DNA of 64,000 nucleotides from Orientallactaga sibirica (lineage: Eukaryota; Chordata; Mammalia; Rodentia; Dipodidae): assembly GCA_036365145.1 (NCBI GenBank), contig JAEOAD010000749.1, positions 124,001 to 188,000 of the forward strand, given 5' to 3'. The translations under genes and the position numbers were made by a program. A model generated the notes under the pieces. That model saw only the letters and a program-made list of their open reading frames with translations, ran no database searches and was not told where the DNA came from. Within the stretch, counting starts at the first letter, position 1. Each line of letters begins with the position of its first letter. This document shows, one piece after another, positions 11,337 to 23,800 of this stretch.

Positions 11337-12829
11337 AATCTTAATCTAATCTTAATTTAATCTTAATTTAATTTGAGTTCCCTTTAGAGCTACATATTAT
11401 TTTTTCAGAACATTCCATTGCAATATTCACAAACATTGAGAAAAACTGACTGTAGTTCATGTTGAACATAACACATCATCAGCAGGACTTCTTGTTAGAA
11501 ATATTCATTCATTGAAACTGAGCAAATGCCTAAGAATTGGATGAGTTTCTTTTGCAGATTGTATGTTTAATGTAACAACTTTGAACTTCTTTGGTTTGAG
11601 CTAACTGACATGATGTTTTAGTTTGTATGTTCATTTCATTTCTCATTAGTTGCTAAGGTAAATAACACCTTGATTGCAGAAAACCATACTGATTGAAATA
11701 AGTTTCTTTATTTTGATGCACCTCTACAATCTATGATGCGTTACCAGGAAGTGCACTCATTTGTAGTACATGCTTCAATTGTCTAGGTTTGATCCTGAAT
11801 TTGAGTTCACGTTAGAGTTACTTGTTATTGTTTCAGAAATCTTTATTCCAGTATTGTCAAACTTTAGTAAAAACTAATTTTAATTCATGTTGAATGTAAA
11901 GCATCAGTAACAGGACTTCTTGTTAGTAATATTCATTCATTGAAACTGAGTAAATGCCCAATAATTGGATGTGGAGGGTTTTTTGTTTGTTTTTTGTTTT
12001 TGCAGATTGTATGTTGAGTGTAACAACTTTGAACCTCACTGGTTTTAGCTATCTAACACGATGTATGAGTTTGTATGCTCATTTCACTTCTGTTCTTATT
12101 TGCTAAGTTAAGTTACATCTTGCTGGCAGAAAATGATAGTATTTGAAATAAATATGTTTCATTGTTTTGATGCATCTGTACAGGTTGTGAGACTTTGATA
12201 TGGACATACACTCATTTGTAATATCTTCTTGGATTGTCTAGGTTCAATCTTGTATTTGAGTTCATTTTAGAGCTGCTTATTATTGTTTCAGAAGGATTTA
12301 TTGCACTATTCTCAAACTTTGGCGAAAACTAATTGTTCATGTTGAACATAACAAATTATCAGCAGGACTTCTTGTTAGAAATATTCATCCATTGAAACTG
12401 AGCAAATGCCTAAGAATTGGATGCGTTTTTTTTTTTTTCAGATTGTACCTTTAGTGTAACAACTTTGAACTTCACTGGATTGAGCTATCTAACATGGTCA
12501 TGTATTAGTAAGTTCATTTCATTTCTGCTGTTATTGGCTAAGTTAAGTAACATCTTGATTTCAGAAAAGCATAGTCTTTGAAATAATCAAGTTTCATGGT
12601 TTTTGATGTATCTCTACAGTTTGGGAGAATTTGGCAGGTACATGCAATCATTAATAATATTTTACTGAATTGTCTCTATTCAGGCTTGTATTTGAGTTCA
12701 CTTTAGAGCTATCAGTTATTGCTTCAGAAAACTTTATTACAATATTTGCAAAGTTTGGTAAAATGTGATTGTAGTTCATCTTTAACAAACCACATAAGCA
12801 GGTCTTTCTGTAGGAAATATTCATTATGT
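11337..12829. repeat. Satellite type E, about 430-450 bp units
   Basis: About 3.4 tandem copies. The anchor attgaaactg recurs at 11511, 11939 and 12391, spacings of 428 and 452 bp. One half of each unit (gaacttc..ggttt, gttcatttcatttc, cttgattgcagaaaa, tgaaataag) is a diverged form of the 180-200 bp unit found in the rest of the window; I could not confidently align the other half with it. The first 40 bp (11337-11376) are a (taatctt)-like low-complexity run. There is no coding content. Confidence 0.85.
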
Positions 12830-13938
12830 GTACTTCCAGGTAATATGGCAGATAGGAGCCATGCCAAACCAGATCAGGGAGAGATTTAAGCAAAACCACA
12901 GCAAAATACACTCTTCTTTTGAAAAGTGGAAAATAGCTTTTCCTGAGACACAGCAGAGAAGCAGGAGATGGCCAGAATCCCACTGAGGAGCTTGTGGTCT
13001 AATCCTCAGCAGCCCAGGTCCACCGTGGCCCCAGTCAGCCATGGTCCTGATCCACATGCCAGGCACCACCCACCAGGCATGCCTAGCAACAACAATAGAG
13101 ACCAAAAAAGGGGAATTTCCAACCTCATCAGCCTCCTTGCAAAGCCCAGAAATCTAAAGAAAAGTCTGCGGAAGTACTGAAAGAGATACAGGGGAACAGT
13201 GTGAGCAACTACTGGCTTCCTTAACTCTCCCATACCCCAATCATCAGAACCATGAACCTCCAGCATTCAGCTCCCAGCAGCAGCACATCCAGCACAGCTG
13301 AGCCATGCTCAAGCTCCACAGCACAACACACAGGGAACAAGGTGGGCACTCAGCATTGGTGAGATTGGTAGCCACACCAAAAGTAATGAGGCCAGCTGAC
13401 TGACAAAAAAAGGTACACAGGCCTGCATTGGAAGTGCTAATCTCTCTTTCCATGTCAGGGCAGGTTATGGGTAACATATTTGTGGTTGGCTTTACCATTT
13501 TCAAATAAGCTGTACACAGTGTGTTGAATATTGCTGCCCTTAATACTTTCAGATTTACAGGGCCTTTGTCTTTTGTTTTTGTCATTATTGGAGGCAGAGT
13601 CTGATCCAGATCTAGGCTTACCTGGAACCCAATTCAGAACAGAATTCTAGACCTCCTAGCTAACAGGATTAAGGGTGTGGAGCAAAATGCACCCTTAGGG
13701 ATTTTGGCCTTATAAGACTATTTGTTTTAATCCCCACAGTTGAAGTTTACAATTTGCCAGTATATTGTTCCACCCAGTCCACTAGAATACTTGATTAGCA
13801 AGCAAACTCAACACCTAGGATTACTTCTGAGTTTGGATTTGGGTACAAATGTACACTTGGCACCTTAAACTCATATCCTGAAAGTATATGAAAGTGGTCA
13901 CCACATCTAAGAGCACTGCAGATAAATAGAAAACCTAA
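12830..13938 (+). other. L1 copy 3 5' UTR
   Basis: Non-coding leader matching copy 1's 5849-6962 in reverse complement. Antisense ORFs in this span (12651-12983, 12824-13105, 13006-13266, 13244-13585) have no protein similarity I recognise and are best treated as chance. Confidence 0.75.
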
Positions 13939-15007
13939 ATGTCAAATCAATCCAGCATGCAAAAGTTACTACATTATAATATAAGAAACACGAAGAATCA
14001 AGACAATGCAATCCCACCAAAAATTACAAATCCATCAGAAATGTTCACCAGTGAGACTGTTTTAGATGAAGTTCCTGAAAAAGATTTCAAAAGAATGATG
14101 TTATCTATACTCAAAGAAATTAAAGAAGAAATGAAAAGAATCAGAGAAGAAAACAAAGGAATTAAAAAAGAAAACAAACTCCTGAAAGAGAACACAGGAA
14201 ACCAGTTTAATGAAATAAAAAGGTCATTACAAGACATGAGTAAGGAAATAGAAATACTGAAGAAAAACCAGGCTGAAATCCTAGCTCTGAAGAACACAGT
14301 AATTGAAATAAAAAACTCTGTGGAAAGTCTTACCAATAGAATGGATGAAGGAGAGAACAGAATATCTAAACTAGAAGACCAGGTTGCCCACCTAATATAG
14401 TCCAACAAAGAGAAAGACAAGCTAATAATAGAAAGGTATGAATAAGAACTCCAAGATATTTGGAACACTATGAAAAGATCAAACATAAGAATCCAGATTA
14501 TAGCAGAAGGAGAAGAATTTCAATCCAGAGGCTTAGTAGGTGTTTTCCACAAAACTATAGGAGAAAAATTTCCCCAAATTGGAAAAGAAATGCCAATGCA
14601 GATACAAGGAGCTTTTAGAACACCAAACAGAAAAAAATCTGGAAAGATCCTCTCCTCGCTATGTTATAATTAAACTACTAAACATGCAAACCCAAGAAAA
14701 TATATTGAAATCCATTAGAGAGAAAAAGAAAGTGACCTTCAAAGTGAAACCCATCAAGATCACAGCAGATTATTCCACACAAACTTTAAAAGCCAGAAAG
14801 GCTTGGAATAATGTATTCTAAGTTCTTAAAGATAAAAACTGTCAACCAAGATTACTTTATCCTGCAAAGCTATCTATGCAAATTGATGGAGAAATAAGGA
14901 TATTCCACAAGAAAAACAGGCTAAAGGAATTTATGGGAACTAAACCATCTCTACAGAAAATATTTGAAGGAATGATTCACACTGAAGAGAAAGCAAAACA
15001 CACATAG
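13939..15007 (+). pseudogene. L1 ORF1 (coiled-coil RNA-binding protein), three breaks
   Basis: The ATG at 13939 opens a 153-codon stretch whose residues about 50-150 are a long heptad-rich, E/K-rich coiled coil ('EIKEEMKRIREENKGIKKEN', 'NRMDEGENRISKLEDQV'). A TAG at 14398-14400 ends it. The same frame goes on with another stop and then the RRM start 'NIRIQIIAEGEE' (about 14476). A frameshift near 14590 moves to the C-terminal domain, 'YVIIKLLNMQTQENILKSIR' and 'KPIKITADYSTQTLKARKAW'. The end, 'HT' then TAG at 15005-15007, follows a 'GEIRIFHKK...EFMGTKPSLQKIF' tail typical of ORF1p. The length without breaks, about 355 codons, is normal. Confidence 0.92.
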
Positions 15008-15095
15008 GAGGAAATAGGCAAAAATAAACCATACACAAATAACGGTTAAAACAAGTGAGTAAAGTAAAAACAGGAAAAACTACAAACCAAGAAGA

Positions 15096-18000
15096 ATGAT
15101 GAGAATAAATACATATCTTTCAATAATAACTCTTAATATCAATGGCCTCAATGTCCCAACCAAAAGACAAAGGCTTACAGACTGGATTAAAAAAGCATGA
15201 TCCTGCCATCAGTTGCCTCCAGGAAACTCACCTCTCAATAAACGATAGAAATCTTCTTAGGGTGTGTGATGGTTAAGTTTGTGTTAACTTGATTTGTTTA
15301 GGAATCCAGACATTCCGCATAAGTGTGTCTCTGAGGCTGCCTCTAGGAAAGATTAACTAAAGGAAGAATCCTTCCCCAAGGGGTGAGCCCTTCCCCCAGA
15401 ATGGGTGGCCAGAGTGGGCGGCCCTTCTTGGAGGAGGGGGCTGGTTGATAAAAAGAAGCTCTGGGAAGAAAGGCTCTCTCTCTCTCCCACCTGCCTGCCA
15501 GTGTGGCCTGCTGCTTGCCACTGGGTGCTTGCTGCTTGGTGCTTGCCACTTGGTACTTGCTGCTTGGTGTTGTGCTTTCCAGTGTGGACTGAAGACCAGG
15601 GTGGACTGAAGAGCAGCATCTCTCCAGGACGCCTCCAGGCCTTCAGTGCCGGATTGGGACTGCTGAGGCCTCCAGCATCGTGGACTGAGCAGCTACCAGG
15701 TTTCTTGACTCTCGGACCTGCAACCTGCTATTGCTTGACTGTGTAAGCTAATCCAATAAATTCCCTTTTAATACAATTCATTCTATCTGTTTTGTTCCTC
15801 TAGAGAACCCTGACTAATATAGGGTGAAAGGTTGGAAAAATGGTATTTCAAGCAAAGGGGCCTAGGAAACAAGCAGGGGTTGCTATCCTAATTTCTGACA
15901 GGATAGACTTTAAACTGACATTAGTGAGGAAAGATAAAGAAGGTCACTTTATTCTGATTAAAGGAACACTCCAATAGGACATTACAATCCTAAACATATA
16001 TGCTCCTAACATGGGGGCTCCCAATTTCATCAAACAAATACTATTAGACTTAAGGTCAGAGATAACTCCAAACACAATAGTAGTGGGTGACTTTAATACC
16101 CCACTCTTATCACTTGACAGGTCTACCCAGCAATAAATAAACAGAGAGACATCTGTGTTCAATGATGTCAGGGAACAAATGGACCTAACAGATATATACA
16201 GAACATTCCATCCAAATGCTGCAGATTATACATTTTTCTCAGCAGCACATGGAACATTCTCTAAAATAGACCATATAATAGGACTCAAATAAAATCTTAA
16301 CAAATACAGGAAAATTGAAATAATCCCTTGTATGCTATCTGACCACAATGGGATTAAACTGAAAATCAGCAACAAGAAAAACTACAGAGCATACAGATAT
16401 TCATGGAGACTAAACAGTACAGTATTGAATGATGTATGGGTCATTGAAGAAACTAAAAAGGAAATCAAGAAATTCAGAGAATCAAATTATGATGAGAATA
16501 CAACATGCCAAAACCTTTGGGACGAAAGGAAGGCAGTTCTAAAAGGGAAAATTATAGCTCTAAGTGCTTATATTAAGAAATTAGAGAGTTCACAAGTAAA
16601 CAATTTAATGCTTCACCTTAGGGCCTTGGAAAGAGAAAAGCAAGGCAAACCAAAAACTAGTAGATGGGAACAAATAATAATAAGATTAGGGCAGAAATTA
16701 ATAAAAAAACAAAAAAAATAATCAAAAGAATCAATGAAACAAAGAGTTGGTTCTTTGAAAGGATAAACAAGATTGATAAACCCTTAGCAAATCTGACCTA
16801 AAGAAAGAGAGCAGAGACACAAATTAATAAAATTAAAGATAAAAAAGGAAACATCACTACAGATACCAAAGAAATTCAGAAAATCATATGGACATACTTT
16901 AAGAATATATATGCTTCTAAGTTTGACATACTGACAGAAATGGATGATTTCCTTGATTAATATGTCCTAATAAATTTAAATCAAGATGAGAGAAATCATT
17001 TAAATAGACCTATAACAAATACAGAGATCCAAGCAATTATAAAAAGTCTCCCAACTAATAAAAGTCCAAGCCCAGATGGATTCTCTGGTGCATTTTACAA
17101 GACATTCATGGCAGAACTAACACCAGTGATTCTAAAACTTTTCCATACAATACAAAAGGAAGGAATTCTACCGAAATCCTTCGATGAAGCCAGCATCACC
17201 CTGATCCCAAAATCAGACAAAGACAGAACAAAAGAAGAAAATTACAGACCAATCTCCCTCATGAACATAGATGCAAAAATTCTCAACAAAATACTGGCAA
17301 ACAGAATACAAGAATATATCAGAAAGATTGTTCACCCTGACCAAGTAGGCTTTATCCCAGAGATGCAGGGATGGTTCAACATATGCAAATCCATAAATGT
17401 AATACACCATATAAATGGTCTGAAGGACAAAAATCACATAATCATCTCAATAGATGCAGAAAAGGCATTCGACAAAATCCAACATTCCTTCATGGTAAAA
17501 GTATTACAGAAACTGGGAATAGAAGGAACACATCTCAACATAATAAAAGCTATTTATGACAAACCTACAGCCAACATAATACTACATGGGGAAAAACTTG
17601 AAGCTTTTCCACTAAATTCAGGAACAAGACAAAGGTGTCCACTTTCCCCATTTTTATTTAATATAATACTGGAAGTCTTAGCTATAGCAATAAGGAAGAG
17701 ACACTCAAAAGGGGTACAAATTTGAAGGGAAGAGATCAAATTATCATTATTTGCAGATGATATGATTCTATACATAACAGACCCTAAATACTCTATCAGC
17801 AAACTGTTAGAGCTGATAAACACTTTTAGCAATGTAGCAGGATACAAAATAAACACACAGAAATCAATAGCTTTTCTATACACTAACAACAAACATGCAA
17901 AGGATGAAATCAGGGAATCTCTCCCATTCACAATTGCCTCAAAAAAAAAATACCTTGGAGTAAACTTAACCAAGGAAGTGAAGGATCTCTACAATGAGAA

Positions 18001-19480
18001 CTTTAAAATACTCAAGCTAGAAATTGCAGAAGACACAAGGAAATGGAAAGACATCCCATATTCTTGGATTGGAAGAATCCATATTGTGAAAATGCCAATC
18101 TCACCAAAAGCAATCTACACATTCAATGCAATCCCCATTAAAATCCAAATAGCATTCTTCACAGAAATAGATAAAACAGTCCTAAATTTCATCTGGAAAC
18201 ACACACACACAAAATCTCGAATAGCCAAAACAATTTTGCTCAACAAAAATCAGGCTGGTGGTATTACCATACCCGAATTTAAGTTATATTACAAAGCCAT
18301 AGTAACAAAAACAGCATGGTACTGGCACAAGGACAGACAGGTAGATCAATGGAACAGAATATAATACCTAAATATTAATCCAGACAGCTACAGCCACCTG
18401 ATTTTTGACAAAAATCCAAAAATATTCACTGGAGAAAAGATAGCCTTTTCAACAAGTGGTGCTGGGAAGCCTGGATATCTGTATATAAAAGGGTAAAAAT
18501 AGATCCTTGTCTCTCTCCATGCACAAAGTCAAGTCCAAATGGATCAGGGACCTTAATATCAGACCTGAAACTGTGAAACTGCTACACGAAAAGGGAGGGG
18601 AAACCCTTCAACATCTTGGCATAGGCAAGGACTTTCTGAATATAACTCCAATTGCTGAGGGAATAAAACCACTAATCAACCACTGGGACATCATGAAAAT
18701 ACAAAGCTTTTGTACAGCAAAGGACACTGAGAATAGAGCAAAGAGACAGCCCACAGAATGGGAGAAAATCTTTTCCAGCTATGCATCTGACAGAGGATTA
18801 ATATCCAGAATATACAAAGAGCTCAAAAAACAGAACAATAAGAAATCAAACAACCCAGTAAAAAAAATGGGGGGCTATGGAACTAAATAGAGAATTCTCA
18901 GAAGAATAAATACAGATGGCATATAAACATCTAAAAAAGTGTTCAACATCCTTAGCCATCAGGGAAATGCAAATTAAACCACTTTGATATTCCATTTCAC
19001 TCTTGTACGAATGGCTACCATCAATAAAACAAATGACAATAAATGTTGGCATGGATGCAGAAAAAGAGGAACACTTTTACACTGTTGGGGGGAATGTAAT
19101 CTGGTCCAGTCATTGTGGAAATCAGTGTGGAGGTTCTTGAGACAGCTAAAAATAGATTTACCATATGATCCAGCTCTGGCACTCCTAGGCATGTATCCAA
19201 AGGACTCTTCTCACTACCTTAAAGATACTTGCACAACCATGTTTATTGTTGCTCTATTCACAATAGTTACGAAGTGGAACCAGCCTAGATGTCCTTCCAT
19301 AGATGAATAGATAATAAAGATGTGGTACATTTACACAATGGAATTCTATTCAGTGGTAAAGAACAATGAAATTATGAAATTTGCAGGGAAATGGATGGAT
19401 CTGGAAAGAATTATACTAAGTGAGGCAACCCTGGCTCAGTAAGCCAAACATCACATGTTCTCTCTCATATGTGGATCCTA
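15096..19480 (+). pseudogene. L1 ORF2, degraded and interrupted by an LTR
   Basis: Begins ATGATG at 15096/15099 ('LNINGLN', then the catalytic Glu in 'QETHL' after a frameshift). It is broken at 15264 by a solo LTR and resumes at 15822. Endonuclease motifs 'VVGDFNTPL' (about 16080) and 'SDHNG' (about 16338) are present. The reverse transcriptase runs from about 17108 with '[20 protein letters not shown]', '[15 protein letters not shown]' and, after a TGA at 17723-17725, the FADD box (17750-17761). The downstream thumb/connection region runs to 18364. The C-terminal part (18507-18890, 18984-19310) contains the 'CWHGC..HCWGEC' Cys motif. There are at least five stops or frameshifts. The end is approximate: copy 1's stop codon is not conserved here. 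Confidence 0.92.
15265..15821 (+). mobile_element. Solo LTR (ERV3/MaLR-like) inside L1 copy 3
   Basis: A 557-bp insertion starting TGTGATGGTTAA and ending CTAATATA (the expected terminal CA would be changed to TA). It is flanked by 5-bp direct repeats gggtg (15260-15264 and 15822-15826). L1 copy 1 has uninterrupted sequence at the same place, which confirms the insertion. An AATAAA lies at about 15756, and 15515-15570 has short tandem copies of gcttgctgcttggt-like sequence. A 5-bp duplication fits the ERV-L/MaLR class; I do not recognise the subfamily. ORFs inside it (15405-15746, 15353-15619) are not genes. Confidence 0.85.
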
Positions 19481-20818
19481 TCTACAAATGTATAGACTTG
19501 TGTGTGAACTGGAACCAAAAATCAGTACCAGAAGCCAGTAAGCTCATAAAAGGCTATAAGGGAGGGAGGAGAGGGAAGGACTTAAGTGGATGGTATTGCA
19601 CATATGTAAGTAGAAGAACAGATTACAGGGAGGGGAAAGGTCTAAGCAAGGCCATGGGAAGAGAATGTGTAAAATAAGGGCAGGGGAAGAGTCAATCAAA
19701 ATTCAAGATAGTCTGAATAAGACTTATGCAAAACCTACCTTTTTGAATAATGGCACATCCAGAAGCTATACACTGTTACTTGAAAACTTTCAGTGCCTGG
19801 GATGGGATACCTTCCAGTGAGTTGTTGGCCAAGGAGGTCCCAGTAGCCTCCAAAACATTAAAGGATATTGCCAAGACCCTTAGTTTCCCTTGAGAAACAG
19901 ATGGTAAGACCCTATTGCTAAAGACATCTCTTGCCTGAGAGGCAAGGTCATTGAGAAAGCAAGGTGGTGCTGAGCAGAAAACCTTCTCCCTGTAGACCAG
20001 CCAACTGAAAGCTGGAAAAAGCTGCTCTGCATGCAGCTGCATGGGAGATAGAAGTCATCAGCAATGAAAAGAGTGTGCAATGGAAAATTCAAGTTTGGCC
20101 AAACAGGCCCATTGACTGAATGGGTGCAATAGTGGCATGTCTGCTCTTGCTGTAACCAACTGCTCCATAATTGGACTGAAGGCCCTCTATGGGAGGGAAT
20201 ACATGTCTGGCACTGAAAAAAACTAAGCAAAAGTCTATGGCAGGGGAGGTCATGAGCCATAGGGGTATAAAGCCTGCTCTTACCTCACTAAATGTATATA
20301 TTATTCCCACCAAGCTGCCCTGAAAGCACTACACTTAATGTTCATATTCACATATTAATGCTACTCTCACTTCTGGTTAGAGAAGCTTCTCTTTTCAGAT
20401 GGCGATGACCACTGGCATGACCTAAAAGGCAACATAGTACTGAGAAGAAGGGATGGAGGAGCATCCAGCACTGAAACATCTCTGTCACACCCTCCAAGGC
20501 TCAATGTCCATTGCGGAAGATGGGGTGAAAAGAATGTAAGAGACAAAGGAAGGGTACGGCTCCTTACAATGCAACTGTCTAGACAGAAATTGGCCTCGAT
20601 ATCAATGACCTTGCAGTGCCTAGCAGTACCTTCACAATACCCTCATAATAGAAGAAAAAAAATGATGACATCAAATTAAAAGAGAAACTAATGGAGAGAG
20701 GGAGGGGATATGAAGGAGAATAGTGTTCTGAAGGAGAGTAGGGGGGAGGGGATGGAAATATCATGGTTTTTGTCTGTAAGTACAGAAGTTGTCAATAAAA
20801 AATAAAGAAATGAAAAAA
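19481..20818 (+). other. L1 copy 3 3' UTR
   Basis: About 1.3 kb between the ORF2 end and the A-rich tail, matching copy 1's 3' UTR in reverse complement. A purine-rich stretch lies at about 20690-20755 and a polyadenylation signal near 20796-20808. Antisense ORFs (19776-20042, 19880-20260, 20089-20313) have no support. Confidence 0.82.
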
Positions 20819-23800
20819 GAAACGTCTTCATTACAGAACACTCTAGTGTTTGAAATAAGTGTCTTCAAACAGAGAAAGTGAGTGTGATTTGAATGAGTCA
20901 CTATCACAGGAAAAGTGTTTAGTACAGCAAGTTAGAAATTCCTTGAGTTGTGCAATCTAACCAGGTGTATAACATAGTAAGTTAATTTCATTTCCAGTGT
21001 AGTTTGCTAATTAAAGAAAAAACTTCATTCCAAAACACTGTCCTGCTTGAAATAACCTTGTTCAACTGAGCAAATTAATGCAATTAGAATGAGTTGCTTT
21101 AGCAGAATGAGGGTTGAGTACAGCAAGTTAGACCTTCCTTGTTTTATGCTATCTATGAAAATGTATAACTTAGTAAGGTCATTTCATTTCCAATGTAGTT
21201 TGCTAAGTAAAGAAATGTCATCATTCCAGAACACTGTACTGTTTGATATAACCTTCTTCAACTGAGAAAATGAGTGCAATTTGAATGAATTGTTTTCACA
21301 GGACTAGGGTTGAGTACAGCAAGATAGAACTTCCTTAGTTTGTGCAATTTATGAAGATGTATAACTTAGTAAGTTAACTTCGTTTCAGGTTTGCTAACTA
21401 AAGAAACAATTTCATTCCAGAACACTGTCCTGCTTGAAAAAGGCTTGTTCAGCTGAAAAAATGAATGCAATTTGAATGAGTTGCTTTCACAGGATGAGGG
21501 TCAAGTACAGCAAGACAGAACTTCCTCGTTTTGTGCAATCTATGAAGATGTGTATCTTACTAAGGTCACTTCATTTCCAATGTAGTTTCCTAAGTAATGA
21601 AACATCATCATTCCAGAACATTGCACTGTTTGATATAAGCTTCTTCAACTGAGAAAATGAATGTGATTTGAATAAGTTGCTTTCAAAGGATGAGAGTTGA
21701 ATACAGCAAGTTAGGACTTCCTGGTTTTGTGCAATCTAACAAGATGTATATCTTGGTAACATTATTTCATTGCGAGTATAGTTTGCTAAGTAAAGAAATT
21801 TCATCATTCCATAACACTGTAGTGTTTGAAATAAGCTTCTTCAAACAGAGCAAATGAGTGTGACTTGAATGAGTCACTACCACAGGAAGAGCAAGTTTGA
21901 ATTTCCTTGATTTGTGGAAGGTTTGAAGATGTATAAATTAGTAAGTTCCTTTCATTTCCAATGTTGTTTTCTATGTCAAGAAATATCTCCAATCCAGAAC
22001 ACTGTACTGTTTGAAATAAGCTTGTTCAACTTAGCAAATGAGTGTGATTTGAATGATTTGCTTTCACAAGATGAGGGTTGAGGACAGCAAGTTAGAACTT
22101 CCTTGGTTTGTGCAATTTAACAAGATGTATGACATAGTAAGTTCATTTTATTTCCAATGTAGTTTGCTAAGTAAAGAAACATCTTCATTCCAGAACACTG
22201 TAGTTTGAAATATGCTTGTTCAACTGAGCAAACGAGTGCAATTTGAATGAGTTTCCTTCACTGGAAGAGGGTTGAGTACCACAAGTTAGAATTTCCATGG
22301 TTTGTGCAATCTAACAAGATGTATCACTTGGTAGCTTCATTTTATTACAAATGTAGTTTCCTGAGTAAAGAAACGTCTTAATTGCAGAATACTGTAGTGT
22401 TTGAAATAAGCTTGTTCAACAGAGCAAATGAGTGTGATTTGAATGAGTCGCTTTCACAGGAAGAGGGTTGAGTACAGCAAGTTAGAACAAGTTTATTCAA
22501 CTGAGAGAATGAGTATGATTTGAATGAGTTGCTTTTGCTGGAAGACCATTCAGTACAGCAAATTAGAACTTCCATGATTTGTGCAATCTAACAAGAGGTA
22601 TAACTTGGTAACTTCATTAAGTTCATTTTATTTTGAATGTACTTTGCTAAGAAACACCATGGTTCCAGAACACTGTATTGTTTGAAAGAAGCTTGTTCAA
22701 CTGAGCAAATGATTGTGATTTGAATGAGTCACTTTTGCAGGAACAGGGTTGAGTACAGCAAGTTAGAAATTCCATGCTTTGTGCAATCTAACAACATGTA
22801 TGACTTAGTAACTTCATTTCATTTTGAACATAGTTTCCTGAGTAAAGAAATATCTTCATTGCAGAACACTCTAGTGTTTGAAATAAGCTTCTTCAAACAG
22901 GGCAAATGAGTGTGACCTGAATGAGTAGCTATCACATGAATAGGGTTGAGTACAGCAAGTTAGAACTTCCTTGGTTTGTGCAATCTATCCAGATGTATAG
23001 CATAGTATGTTCATTTCATTTCCAATGTAGTTTTCTAAGTAAAGAAACACCTTCATTCCAGAACACTGTCCTGTTTGAAATAAGGTTGTTCAACTGAGCA
23101 AATGAGTGCAATCTGAAGGATTTTTCTTCAGTGGAAGAGGGATGAGTACAGCAAGTTAGAACTTCCATGGTTTGTGTAATCTAACAAGATGTATAAATTA
23201 GTAACTTCATTTCATTTCGAATGTAGTTTCCTGAGTAAAGAAAAGTCTTCATTGCAGAACTCTGTACTGTTTGATATAAGCTTCTTCAACCGAGCAAATG
23301 AGTGTGATTTGAATGAGTTGCTTTCCCAGGACAGGGGTTGAGTATAGCAAGTTATAACTTCCTTGGTTTGTGCATTCTATGAAGATGTATCACTTAGTAA
23401 GGTCATTTCATTTCCAATGTACTTTGCTAAATAAAGAAACCTCGTCATTCCAGAACACTGTACTGATTTATATAAACCTCCTCACCTGAGCAAATGAGTG
23501 CAATTTGAATGAGTTTCTTTCACAGAACAAGGGTTGAGTACAGCAAGTTAGAACTTCCATGGTTTGTGCAACCTAACGAGATGTATATCTTGGTAACTTC
23601 ATTTCATTTCCACTGTAGTATGCTAAGTAAAGAAACATCCTCATTCCAGAACACTGTACTGTTTGAAATAAACTTGTTGAACTGAACAAATGAATGTGAT
23701 TTGAATGACTTGCTTTTGCAGGAAGAGGGTTGAGTATAGCAAGTTAGAACTTCCTTGATTGGGGCAATCTATGAGGATGTATAATTTAATAAGTTCATTT

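Larger units (their letters stand above)
12830..20818 (+). mobile_element. LINE-1 copy 3, near full length, split by a solo LTR
   Basis: 5' UTR (12830-13938), ORF1 (13939-15007), ORF2 (15096 to about 19480) and 3' UTR with aataaa-containing A-rich end (about 20796-20818). It is the same subfamily as copy 1 but in opposite orientation, with the 5' ends facing. The element minus its 557-bp LTR is about 7.4 kb. A target-site duplication is not clear: gaaatattcatt before the 5' end resembles gaaacgtcttcatt after the tail, but satellite homology could explain that. The left flank is type E and the right flank type A. Confidence 0.93.

Noticed and set aside
12824..13585. Antisense ORFs in the L1 copy 3 5' UTR as an ORF0-like gene
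   Set aside because: Primate ORF0 is antisense in the L1 5' UTR, but these frames differ between copies 1 and 3 and I see no shared start or conserved peptide.
15405..15746. 113-codon ORF as a host exon in the GC-richer insertion of L1 copy 3
   Set aside because: The segment is an LTR bounded by a 5-bp duplication; the ORF reflects low stop density in GC-rich DNA.
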